Source: Curtobacterium sp. GC_Cur_3
GTDB lineage: Bacteria; Actinomycetota; Actinomycetes; Actinomycetales; Microbacteriaceae
DNA: 64,000 nucleotides
Direction: 5' to 3'
NCBI RefSeq assembly: GCF_026544205.1
Contig: NZ_JALNUI010000007.1
Span: 1-64,000 of the forward strand
In this document: piece by piece, positions 36,425 to 44,090 of the stretch
How the letters are laid out: each line of letters starts with the position of its first letter
How positions within the stretch are numbered: position 1 is the first letter of the stretch
Position numbers and translations under genes: made by a program
The notes under the pieces: model-generated
The model's database searches: none
The model's input: the letters and a program-made list of their open reading frames with translations, nothing else
Told to the model about the DNA's origin: nothing

Positions 36425-37987
36425 GTGCCCACCAGTCGAACGACCCTGCGTCCGCGCCTGGCTGCGGCTGCGGCCGGCGTCGTCGCCGCGCTCGCCTTCC
36501 TCGCCGTCGCCGAGCTGTGCGCCCTCGTCCTCGGCGGTGCGGGCAGCCCCCTCGTCGCGGTCGGCTCCGCCGTCATCGACCTCGCCCCGGGCGGGGCGAA
36601 GGACCTCATGGTCGCGCTGTTCGGCACGGGTGACAAGGTCGCGCTCTTCGTGCTCATGGCGGTGCTCATGCTCCTGGTCTCGGCCGGTGCCGGGGTCCTG
36701 GAACTCCGCCGACCGCCGTTCGGCGCGCTCGTCTTCGCCATCGGCGGCGCCCTCTCGCTGCTCGCCGTGACCACTCGGTCCGGCTCGGGCACCTGGGACG
36801 GCGGCCCGTCGGTCCTCGGGGTCGGCGCGGCCGTGATCGTCCTCCGCGTGCTCGTCGAGCGGCTGCGGACCTGGCGGTTCGCCGCCGCGACACCGACCAG
36901 GACCGAGGCCCAGCCGGAGCGCCGCTCGTTCCTCGTCTGGACGGCGGCCCTCGGGGTGGTCTCGATCGTGGCCGGAACCGGCGCGCGGCTCGGCACGGCC
37001 GGCATGCAGCGCGCCGCGGCAGTGCGACGCTCCATCCGCCTGCCGGCACCGGTCAACGCCGCCCCCGCGGTGCCGGCCGGGGCATCGCTCGACGTCGAGG
37101 GCATCACGCCGTACGTCACCCCGAACGCCGACTTCTACCGGATCGACACCGCGCTCCGGGTGCCGTCGATCGACCCCGCGGACTGGTCCCTCCGGATCCA
37201 CGGCGCGGTCGAGCACGAGATCACCCTGAGCTGGGACGACCTCCTCGCCCTCCCCCTCGAGGAGCACATGGCGACGTTGAGCTGCGTGTCGAACGAGGTC
37301 GGTGGCGACCTCATCGGCAACGCGCTCTGGCTCGGCCACCCGATCCGCACGCTCCTCGCCCGTGCCCGACCCACCGGGAACGCGGACATGGTCCTCTCGA
37401 CGAGCGAGGACGGCTTCACCGCGGGCACGCCGCTCGACGTCCTGCAGGACGAGGGGACGAACGCGCTGCTGGCCGTCGGGATGAACGGCCACCCGCTGCC
37501 CGCGGAGCACGGCTTCCCTGTCCGGATGGTCGTCCCCGGGCTGTTCGGCTACGTATCCGCGACGAAGTGGGTCGTCGACCTCGAGGTCACCCGCTTCGCC
37601 GACGCCCAGGGGTACTGGACCCCGCGGGGCTGGTCAGCCCGCGGCCCGGTGAAGCTGGAGTCGCGCATCGACACCCCGGCGAACGGCAGCACCGTCTCCG
37701 TCGGCGACCGGGTCGCGATCGCCGGGGTCGCCTGGCATCCGCACACGGGCGTCAAGGCCGTGCAGGTGAAGGTCGGTTCGGCGGACTGGCAGGACGCCGA
37801 GCTCGCCGACTCCGTGTCCTCGGACACCTGGCGGCAGTGGGTCCTGCGGTGGACGGCGACGGCCGGCACGCACGACGTGCAGGTCCGGGCCGTCGGTGCC
37901 GACGGTCAGGTGCAGACGAGCGTGCAGCGCCCCCCGGCACCGAACGGCGCCACCGGGTGGGACGCGATCACGCTGACGGCGCGCTGA
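36425..37987 (+). CDS. Membrane-anchored molybdopterin-dependent oxidoreductase (sulfite oxidase family)
   Basis: 520 aa. Four transmembrane helices (about 11-35, 73-93, 98-115, 128-145), then an ERRSFL sequence with a following hydrophobic helix, resembling an internal twin-arginine element, then an extracytoplasmic molybdopterin domain (about 225-400) whose molybdenum-ligand cysteine is C287 in LSCVSNEVGG, and a C-terminal Mo-co dimerisation domain (about 410-510). This architecture is widespread in actinobacteria; sulfite or methionine-sulfoxide-like substrates are possible but unproven. GTG 36425 gives a reasonable N-terminus. It converges with the methyltransferase gene, their stops being 20 bp apart or closer. 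Confidence 0.9.
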   Translation: MPTSRTTLRPRLAAAAAGVVAALAFLAVAELCALVLGGAGSPLVAVGSAVIDLAPGGAKDLMVALFGTGDKVALFVLMAVLMLLVSAGAGVLELRRPPFGALVFAIGGALSLLAVTTRSGSGTWDGGPSVLGVGAAVIVLRVLVERLRTWRFAAATPTRTEAQPERRSFLVWTAALGVVSIVAGTGARLGTAGMQRAAAVRRSIRLPAPVNAAPAVPAGASLDVEGITPYVTPNADFYRIDTALRVPSIDPADWSLRIHGAVEHEITLSWDDLLALPLEEHMATLSCVSNEVGGDLIGNALWLGHPIRTLLARARPTGNADMVLSTSEDGFTAGTPLDVLQDEGTNALLAVGMNGHPLPAEHGFPVRMVVPGLFGYVSATKWVVDLEVTRFADAQGYWTPRGWSARGPVKLESRIDTPANGSTVSVGDRVAIAGVAWHPHTGVKAVQVKVGSADWQDAELADSVSSDTWRQWVLRWTATAGTHDVQVRAVGADGQVQTSVQRPPAPNGATGWDAITLTAR

Positions 37988-38813
37988 CCCCGAGCGCTGC
38001 AGCAGCAGCTCCGGCTGCGGCTGCGGCTGCGGCTGCGGCTGCGGCCACGGCGACCACGCACGTGCCGTCGACCTCGTCGTCGTGCTCGACCCGCGCCGCG
38101 AACCCCGCGGACGCGAACACCGCGACGGACTCCGCCGCCTGCGCCGACGACACCTCGATCACCACGGCCCCACCCGGCCGGAGCCACTCCCCCGCCCCGG
38201 CGGCGATCCGGCGGTGCAGGTCGAGGCCGTCCCCGCCGCCGTCGAGCGCGACACGGTGCTCGTGGTCGCGGGCCTCGGCCGGCATCGTGGCGATCGCCTC
38301 GGTCGGCACGTACGGCGCGTTCACCGCGATGACGTCCACCACCCCGCGGAACCGGGTCGGCAGCGGCGCGAACAGGTCTCCGGCGACGACGATGCCGCGG
38401 TCGCCGATGTTCTCGGCCGCGATGTCGACCGCGTCGGGGTCGATGTCGGACGCGACGAGGTCGAGCGCACCGACGCGTCCGAGCAGGGCGACGGAGATCG
38501 CTCCGGCGCCGCAGCACAGGTCGACCACGCGGTCGTAGCGGTGCAGCAGCTGCGCGGCCTGCTCGACCACGATCGTGGTGCGGGTGCGCGGGACGAAGAC
38601 GCCCGGTGTGACGCGGATGCGATGGCCGTCGAAGGCAGCCCACCCGAGCACGTACTCGAGCGGCTCACCGGCCAGGCGACGCTGGACGACGGACCGGAGT
38701 CGTGCCGGGTCGCCGTCGCCGGCTGCCAGCAGCAGGTCGGCCTCGTCCTCGGCGAAGACGCTCCCCGCCGCCCGGAGTCGGGCGGCGAGGGCGTCACGCG
38801 CGGGGTGGATCAG
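37968..38813 (-). CDS. Putative protein N5-glutamine methyltransferase (PrmC-related)
   Basis: 281 aa SAM-dependent methyltransferase. N-terminal helical domain (about 5-58, ending LAGEPLEYVLGWAAF), SAM motif DLCCGAG at 98-104, and NAPY at 165-168 replacing the NPPY of true PrmC, as in the PrmC-related family. No ATG, GTG or TTG in this frame covers the N-terminal domain. CTG 38813 overlaps the prs stop as CTGA, mirroring the ATGA/GTGA overlaps elsewhere, so I propose it; the alternative GTG 38651 would delete the N-terminal domain. The C-terminus is a polyalanine run from a ggctgc array at 38013-38042. Its 3' end overlaps the molybdopterin gene by 20 bp. Confidence 0.8.
   Translation of the reverse strand: MIHPARDALAARLRAAGSVFAEDEADLLLAAGDGDPARLRSVVQRRLAGEPLEYVLGWAAFDGHRIRVTPGVFVPRTRTTIVVEQAAQLLHRYDRVVDLCCGAGAISVALLGRVGALDLVASDIDPDAVDIAAENIGDRGIVVAGDLFAPLPTRFRGVVDVIAVNAPYVPTEAIATMPAEARDHEHRVALDGGGDGLDLHRRIAAGAGEWLRPGGAVVIEVSSAQAAESVAVFASAGFAARVEHDDEVDGTCVVAVAAAAAAAAAAAGAAAAALGVSAPSA
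38013..38042. repeat. Hexanucleotide repeat (ggctgc)5 in the methyltransferase gene
   Basis: Five consecutive ggctgc units, which encode the alanine run on the minus strand. Length changes would be in frame. Confidence 0.9.
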
Positions 38814-39787
38814 GCTGCACCATCGAACATGGACGTCACCGAGCCGTCATCGAAGACCTCGTGGATCGCGCGCGCCAGCAGCGGGGCGATCGGCAGGATC
38901 TCGAGACGGTCCCAGCGCTTCTCGACCGGCACCGGCAGGGTGTCGGTCACGACGACGCGGTCGATGAACTCGCTCTGCAGCAGTTCGGTGGCCGGGTCGG
39001 AGAACACGGCGTGCGTCGCGGCGACCACGACGCCGATGGCCCCGGCGGCCTTCAGGGCCTCTGCGGCCTTGGCGATGGTGCGCCCGGTGTCGATGAGGTC
39101 GTCGACGAGCAGGCACCAACGACCGGAGACGTCACCGACGATCTCGTGCACGGTGACCTGGTTCGGCACGAGCGGGTCGCGGCGCTTGTGGATGATGGCG
39201 AGCGGTGCGCCGAGCTTCTCCGACCAGATGTCGGCCACGCGGACGCGGCCCATGTCCGGGGAGACGACCGTCAGCATCGACGGGTCGAGGATCGCCTTGA
39301 AGTGCTCGAGCAGGACCGGCATCGCGAAGAGGTGGTCGACGGGGCCGTCGAAGAAGCCCTGGATCTGCGCGGCGTGCAGGTCGACGCTCATGATGCGGTG
39401 CGCGCCGGCGGCCTTGAACAGGTCGGCGACCAGGCGGGCCGAGATCGGCTCGCGCCCACGGCCCTTCTTGTCCTGCCGCGCGTACGGGTAGAACGGCGCG
39501 ACGACGGTGATGCGCTTGGCGGAGGCCCGCTTCAGCGCGTCGACGATGATGAGCTGCTCCATGAGCCACTCGTTGATCGGGGCCGTGTGCGACTGGATGA
39601 CGAAGGCGTCACACCCGCGGACCGACTCGTCGAACCGGACGTAGAGCTCACCGTTCGCGAACGTGCGGGCGTCGGTGGGGACGAGCTCGACGTCGAGTTC
39701 GTCTGCGATCTGCGCCGAGAGTTCCGGGTGGGCCCGACCCGAGACGAGGACGAGTCGTTTCTGACCGGTCGTTTTGATTCCGGACAA
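38810..39787 (-). CDS. prs: Ribose-phosphate diphosphokinase (PRPP synthetase)
   Basis: 325 aa enzyme making PRPP from ribose 5-phosphate and ATP for nucleotide, histidine and tryptophan synthesis. Class I features: RFDESVRGCDAFVIQS, YPYARQDKKGRGREPISARL, DLHAAQIQGFF, and the PRPP loop LLVDDLIDTGRTI. Full length. The start appears to be TTG 39787, giving the usual N-terminus before RLVLVSGRAHPEL; its ribosome site is weak. It lies 88 bp behind glmU with the same polarity, as in other actinobacteria, but rplY, often the next gene downstream, is 22 kb away here. Confidence 0.96.
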   Translation of the reverse strand: MSGIKTTGQKRLVLVSGRAHPELSAQIADELDVELVPTDARTFANGELYVRFDESVRGCDAFVIQSHTAPINEWLMEQLIIVDALKRASAKRITVVAPFYPYARQDKKGRGREPISARLVADLFKAAGAHRIMSVDLHAAQIQGFFDGPVDHLFAMPVLLEHFKAILDPSMLTVVSPDMGRVRVADIWSEKLGAPLAIIHKRRDPLVPNQVTVHEIVGDVSGRWCLLVDDLIDTGRTIAKAAEALKAAGAIGVVVAATHAVFSDPATELLQSEFIDRVVVTDTLPVPVEKRWDRLEILPIAPLLARAIHEVFDDGSVTSMFDGAA

Positions 39788-39805
39788 GTGCCGTACTCAC
39801 TCCCT

Positions 39806-39819
39806 GGCCCCGTGGGGCC
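39806..39819. terminator. Short stem between glmU and prs
   Basis: ggcccc-gt-ggggcc, 6 bp arms, in the 88 bp between glmU and prs. Too short to be sure it terminates. Confidence 0.3.
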
Positions 39820-39875
39820 GTGTGTCCGGACCCGTTGCCGGGCCCTCGTGTGACGGCGGGTGGCCGTCGAAGGTG

Positions 39876-41303
39876 TCATTCGCCTCGCGCGCGCCGAGCC
39901 GCCTCGGCCGCCGGCGTGCCGGGTCGGTGTTCCTGGACCCAGTCGTCGGTGTTGCGCTGTGGGGCGTAGCTGATCGCGAGCGACCCGGCAGGGACGTCCT
40001 TGCGGACTGTCGTCCCTGCACCCGTGTACGCCCCGTCACCAATCCTAACCGGGGCGACGAACACGTTGTGCGAGCCGGTGCGGACGTTCGACCCGACCTC
40101 GGTGCGGTGCTTGTGCACACCGTCGTAGTTCGCCGTGATCGTGTTGGCTCCGATGTTGGAGTCCTCGCCCACCTCGGCGTCACCGATGTAGGACAGGTGC
40201 GGGACCTTGCTGCCCCGGCCGATCCGCGCGTTCTTGGTCTCGACGAAGGTGCCGATCTTGCCCTGGTCGCCGAGGACCGTGCCCGGTCGCAGGTACGCGA
40301 ACGGCCCCACCGAGGCGCCGTCCCCGATCACGGCGAGCGTGGCGTCGACGCGGTTGACCGTCGCCCCGGCACCGACCTCGGTGTCGCGGAGGGTCGTTCC
40401 CGGGCCCACGACGGCGCCGGCCGCGATGGCCGTCGCCCCGATGAGCTGCGTGTCGGGGAGGATCTCGGCGTCCGCCTCGATCGTCACGTCGAGGTCGATC
40501 CACGTCGACGTCGGGTCCTGGATCGCCACGCCGGCGAGCTGGTGACGTCGGACGATGCGGTCGTTGAGCACCCGGGCCGCGTCGGCGAGCTGCGCCCGGT
40601 CGTTGATGCCGGCGACGACCCACGGGTCCGGCAGCGTGACGACGTCGATGCGCCCTCCGCGTGCCTGGATCAGGGCGGGGGCGTCGGTGATGTACATCTC
40701 GCCCTGGGCGTTCTCGGTCGTGATCGCGGGCAGCACGGCACGCAGGTGCGTCACGTCGAACGCGTAGATGCCCGCGTTCGCCTCGGAGATCGCGCGCTGG
40801 TCCTCGGTTGCGTCCTTGTGTTCGACGACACCGACGAAGGCCCCGTCCGCGTCGCGCAGGATGCGTCCGAGGCCGGTCGGGTCCGGCGCGATGGCGCTGA
40901 CGAACGTGACGGCGTTGCCGGCCACGGCGTGGGCGTCGACCAGTGCCCGGAGGCTCGGCCGGTCCAACAGCGGGACGTCGCCCGACAGCACGATGACCGC
41001 CCCGTCGAACTCGGCCGGCAGTGCTGCCACCGCGACCTCGACCGCACGGCCGGTGCCCGGGACGTCGTCCTGGTCCACCACGATCGCGTCCGGCATCCGC
41101 TCGGTGACCTCGGCGGCGACACGCTCGCGCTCGTGCCGCACGACGACCACGACGTGCTCCGGCGAGAGCGACTCGGCCGTGCGCAGGACGTGCGCGACGA
41201 GCGGCAGCCCGGCGAGTCGGTGCAGCACCTTGGGGGTGGAGGACTTCATGCGTGTGCCCTGCCCGGCGGCGAGGACGACGACGGCGATCCGCTGGTCGGT
41301 CAT
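39876..41303 (-). CDS. glmU: Bifunctional UDP-N-acetylglucosamine pyrophosphorylase / glucosamine-1-phosphate N-acetyltransferase
   Basis: 475 aa enzyme that makes UDP-GlcNAc for peptidoglycan. N-terminal uridyltransferase domain (about 1-230) has the LAAGQGTRMKSSTPKVLH signature at 11-28; the C-terminal left-handed beta-helix (about 250-450) has hexapeptide repeats and the acetyltransferase block GDAEVGEDSNIGANTITANYDG with the following KHRTEVGSN. ATG 41303 fits the family N-terminus; the frame continues upstream into repeat sequence. Order glmU-prs is typical. A repeat cluster lies upstream. Confidence 0.97.
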   Translation of the reverse strand: MTDQRIAVVVLAAGQGTRMKSSTPKVLHRLAGLPLVAHVLRTAESLSPEHVVVVVRHERERVAAEVTERMPDAIVVDQDDVPGTGRAVEVAVAALPAEFDGAVIVLSGDVPLLDRPSLRALVDAHAVAGNAVTFVSAIAPDPTGLGRILRDADGAFVGVVEHKDATEDQRAISEANAGIYAFDVTHLRAVLPAITTENAQGEMYITDAPALIQARGGRIDVVTLPDPWVVAGINDRAQLADAARVLNDRIVRRHQLAGVAIQDPTSTWIDLDVTIEADAEILPDTQLIGATAIAAGAVVGPGTTLRDTEVGAGATVNRVDATLAVIGDGASVGPFAYLRPGTVLGDQGKIGTFVETKNARIGRGSKVPHLSYIGDAEVGEDSNIGANTITANYDGVHKHRTEVGSNVRTGSHNVFVAPVRIGDGAYTGAGTTVRKDVPAGSLAISYAPQRNTDDWVQEHRPGTPAAEAARRARGE

Positions 41304-41351
41304 GCCCCCATCCTGGCCCACCGGGCCAGCGCGCACCAACGCCACCACCCA

Positions 41352-41398
41352 CCGGACGGGAGGCTCGCCCCGCGTCCGCCACCGAGCCTCCCGTCCGG
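41352..41398. repeat. Family-1 dispersed palindrome, copy d
   Basis: Arms ccggacgggaggctcg and cgagcctcccgtccgg (16 bp, perfect) around a 15-base loop. Its left half plus loop, positions 41351-41382, is identical over 32 bases to 46429-46460. It lies between the MFS gene and glmU. Confidence 0.85.
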
Positions 41399-41427
41399 CG
41401 CCCTCCCGCTCCCCGGCAGCGACACCG

Positions 41428-41528
41428 TCGAGGTCGCACGACAGCGAGGTTGTCGCGCCGCGCCCGCTCCCCAGACGCGCGCGACAACGCCGAGGTCGTA
41501 CGACAGCGACCTTGTCGTTCCGAGTCGG
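41428..41528. repeat. Family-2 dispersed repeats, copies C and D
   Basis: Units at 41428-41456 and 41482-41528 containing gaggtcg(c/t)acgacagcga and a ttgtcg return arm; copy D ends cttgtcgttccgagtcg like the unit at 11506-11562. They lie next to the MFS stop and beside palindrome copy d. Confidence 0.7.
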
Positions 41529-41538
41529 GAAGGGTGGG

Positions 41539-42915
41539 TCAGGCGGCGGGGACCCGGGGCTCGGGCTTGACGAAAGCCATCAGCACCAGGCCCGCGACCA
41601 GGACCACCACCACGCCGATGATCCCGAAGCGCGTCGAGCCCCCCACAGTCACGGCGAGGCCGAACATGGCGGGGGCGATGAACGACGCCGCACGACCGGT
41701 GGTGGCGTAGAGGCCGAAGAGCTCACCCTCGCGGCCGGGCGTCGCGAGCCGCGTGAGGTACGAGCGCGAGGACGCCTGCACCGGCCCGACGAAAACGCAC
41801 AGCGCGAGCCCGAGCACCCAGAACCCGGCGGGCGCGCTGCCGACGAAGAGCACCGCCGTCCCGCACACGGCAAGTCCGACGAGCGACACCATGATGAGCG
41901 CGCGGGAACCGAAGCGGTCGTCCAGCCTGCCGGAGGCGAAGGTGGCGATGCCGGCGACGACGTTCGCGACGATGGCGAACAGGATCACCTGCGACGCGCT
42001 GAACCCGAAGACCTGGGCGGCGATGATCCCGCCGAAGATGAAGACCGCACCGACGCCGTCACGGAACACCGCGCTGGCGACGAGGAACGCCAGGACGTTG
42101 CGCCGTTCGCGCCAGAGCCGGGCGATGTCCCGGCCGAGGTCCCGGTAGGCGGACAGCAGCGTGCCGGCGCGGGCGTCGTCGCGCGCGGCCTCGGGCACGA
42201 CGAGGAACAGCGGGATGGAGCTCACGGCCAGCCAGACGGCGGCGATGCCGATGGCCACGCGGACGTCCCACTGCCCCGAGGCGACGGTCGCGGGCAGGTC
42301 CAACAGGCCCGCGGTGTCGCCGGCACCGAAGTCCTGGATGCAGAGGACCAGGAGCACGACGAGCAGCACGATGCCGCCGAAGTACCCGGCAGCCCAGCCG
42401 ATCGCCGACACGCGGCCGGTCGAGCGCCCGGGGGCGACCTGCCCGAGCATCGCGTTGTAGCCGACGCAGGCGATCTCGTACGCCACGGTCCCGATGCCGA
42501 TGAGCGCGGCGCCGAGCACCAGGAACGGCTGGCTCGGGGCGACGAAGACCATCGCGCCGATCGACAGGGCCACGCCGATCGTGGCGACGAGCACCGAGCG
42601 ACGACGGTGCCCAGAGGAGTCCGCGAGCCGGCCGACCGCGGGAGCGACCAGGGCGACGACGATGCCGGCGATCGTCAACGCCGTGGAGACGACGGTGGCG
42701 TTGTGGGCGAGCTGGTCCTGGACGGCCTGCTTCGCGGTGGCGGAGGTGTCCTCGGCCGCGACGAGCGCCGGGTCGACGAACGCACGGCTCGCCAGGTAGG
42801 TGCTGAACACGAAGGTCGTCACGACGGCGTTGAACGCCGCCGATCCCCAGTCCCAGAGCGCCCAGGAGACGAGGGCGCGACGATCGGTGCGCTGCGGCGG
42901 TGGAGCGACGGTCAT
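41539..42915 (-). CDS. MFS transporter (Atg22-like/UMF1-type permease)
   Basis: 458 aa twelve-helix major facilitator protein. The N-terminal SWALWDWGSAAFNAVVTTFVF segment and the GRLADSSGHRRRSVL loop between helices 2 and 3 resemble the Atg22/UMF1 branch of the superfamily. A large central cytoplasmic loop (about residues 215-245, EAARDDARAGTLLSAYRDLGRDIARLWRERRN) is typical. Substrate unknown. ATG 42915 is followed by the sequence MTVAPPPQRTDRR. It has repeat clusters on both sides and looks monocistronic. Confidence 0.9.
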   Translation of the reverse strand: MTVAPPPQRTDRRALVSWALWDWGSAAFNAVVTTFVFSTYLASRAFVDPALVAAEDTSATAKQAVQDQLAHNATVVSTALTIAGIVVALVAPAVGRLADSSGHRRRSVLVATIGVALSIGAMVFVAPSQPFLVLGAALIGIGTVAYEIACVGYNAMLGQVAPGRSTGRVSAIGWAAGYFGGIVLLVVLLVLCIQDFGAGDTAGLLDLPATVASGQWDVRVAIGIAAVWLAVSSIPLFLVVPEAARDDARAGTLLSAYRDLGRDIARLWRERRNVLAFLVASAVFRDGVGAVFIFGGIIAAQVFGFSASQVILFAIVANVVAGIATFASGRLDDRFGSRALIMVSLVGLAVCGTAVLFVGSAPAGFWVLGLALCVFVGPVQASSRSYLTRLATPGREGELFGLYATTGRAASFIAPAMFGLAVTVGGSTRFGIIGVVVVLVAGLVLMAFVKPEPRVPAA

Positions 42916-42988
42916 GCGCGAACCGTAGCGCGTCCCGGTGGCGCGGAGGTGGCCCCGGTCCGGGGCGCGTGGCGGGCCGGGCACGTGC

Positions 42989-43030
42989 GGACGGGAGGCT
43001 CGGTGCCAGCTGGCACCGAGCCTCCAGTCC
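42989..43030. repeat. Family-1 dispersed palindrome, copy e
   Basis: Loop-less 21+21 bp palindrome beginning ggacgggaggctcggtgcca with one mismatch, 20 bases beyond the stop of the polyol dehydrogenase gene. It probably ends that operon. Confidence 0.85.
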
Positions 43031-43049
43031 GGTGGGTGGTGGCCGCGCG

Positions 43050-44090
43050 TCAGGCTGCGGGCACGCCGCCGGGGTAGACCACGGACTTCAGGGACTCGGG
43101 GTCGGTGTCGCTCTCGAGGGCCTCGCGCACGTCGTCGAGGCCGAAGCGCCCGGTGACGAGCGAGTCGAGGTCGATCTGGCCGGAGGCGACCAGCTCGATC
43201 GCGACCGGCCACGTGCCGGTGTAGCGGAAGATGCCGGTGACCGTGACCTCGAGGTTCTGGATGTGCTCGACGGGCAGGGTCATCTCCGAGTTGCCGAGGC
43301 CGACCAGCACGGCGGCACCGGCGGGTCCCACGGCCTTGATGCCGTCCGAGACCGCGCGGGGTGCGCCGCTGGCGTCGATGAAGGCGTCGACGGGGACGAT
43401 GTCGGACGCGACGGACACGACGGTGGGGTCGACGACCTCGGTGGCGCCGTAGGACAGGGCCCGCTCACGGCGCTCGGCGACGAGGTCGCTGACGACGATG
43501 CGGCTGGCGCCGAACGCCTTGGCGGTCTGGGCGCAGATGATGCCGATCGGACCGGCGCCGGCGATGAGGACCGACGAGCCGGGGACGATGCGGGCCTTGC
43601 GGACCGCGGCGATCGCGACGGAGAGGGGTTCGAGGAGGGCACCGGCCTCGAACGACACGGAGTCGGGCAGCGGGTGCGCGAACTCGGCCTCGATGGTGAC
43701 GTACTCGGCGAAGGCACCGTCGACCGGCGGCGTCGCGTAGAAGCGCATGTGCGGGCACAGGTTGTAGCGGCCGGCCAGGCACTGGGCGCAGCGGTGGCAC
43801 GGGCGCTGCGGCTCGACGGCGACGCGCTCCCCGATGCGGGCGGTGTCGACGCCCTCGCCGACGGCGGTGATCGTGCCGGAGAGCTCGTGGCCGAGGACGA
43901 GGGGCTCCTCGACGACGAAGTCACCGATGCGGCCGTGGCGGAAGTAGTGCACGTCGGAGCCGCAGACGCCCACGGCGGCGACCTGGACGAGCACGTCGCC
44001 GGGGTCGACGGCGGGGACGGGGCGGTCCTCGATCGTGAGGGCGTCCTGGCCCTGCAGGACGCTGACGCGCTGGGTGTCGGTGGTGCTCAT
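43050..44090 (-). CDS. Zinc-dependent polyol/sorbitol dehydrogenase (MDR family)
   Basis: 346 aa NAD(P)-dependent medium-chain dehydrogenase resembling L-iditol/xylitol dehydrogenases. Catalytic zinc residues C43, H68 and E69 (GVCGSDVHYFRHG, GHELSG); structural zinc cysteines C98, C101, C104 and C112; coenzyme loop GAGPIGIICAQ near 175. Its ATG 44090 overlaps the ROK regulator stop as ATGA. As the last gene of an operon next to xylAB it could oxidise xylitol, sorbitol or a related polyol to a ketose for XylB, which is an inference. Confidence 0.9.
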   Translation of the reverse strand: MSTTDTQRVSVLQGQDALTIEDRPVPAVDPGDVLVQVAAVGVCGSDVHYFRHGRIGDFVVEEPLVLGHELSGTITAVGEGVDTARIGERVAVEPQRPCHRCAQCLAGRYNLCPHMRFYATPPVDGAFAEYVTIEAEFAHPLPDSVSFEAGALLEPLSVAIAAVRKARIVPGSSVLIAGAGPIGIICAQTAKAFGASRIVVSDLVAERRERALSYGATEVVDPTVVSVASDIVPVDAFIDASGAPRAVSDGIKAVGPAGAAVLVGLGNSEMTLPVEHIQNLEVTVTGIFRYTGTWPVAIELVASGQIDLDSLVTGRFGLDDVREALESDTDPESLKSVVYPGGVPAA

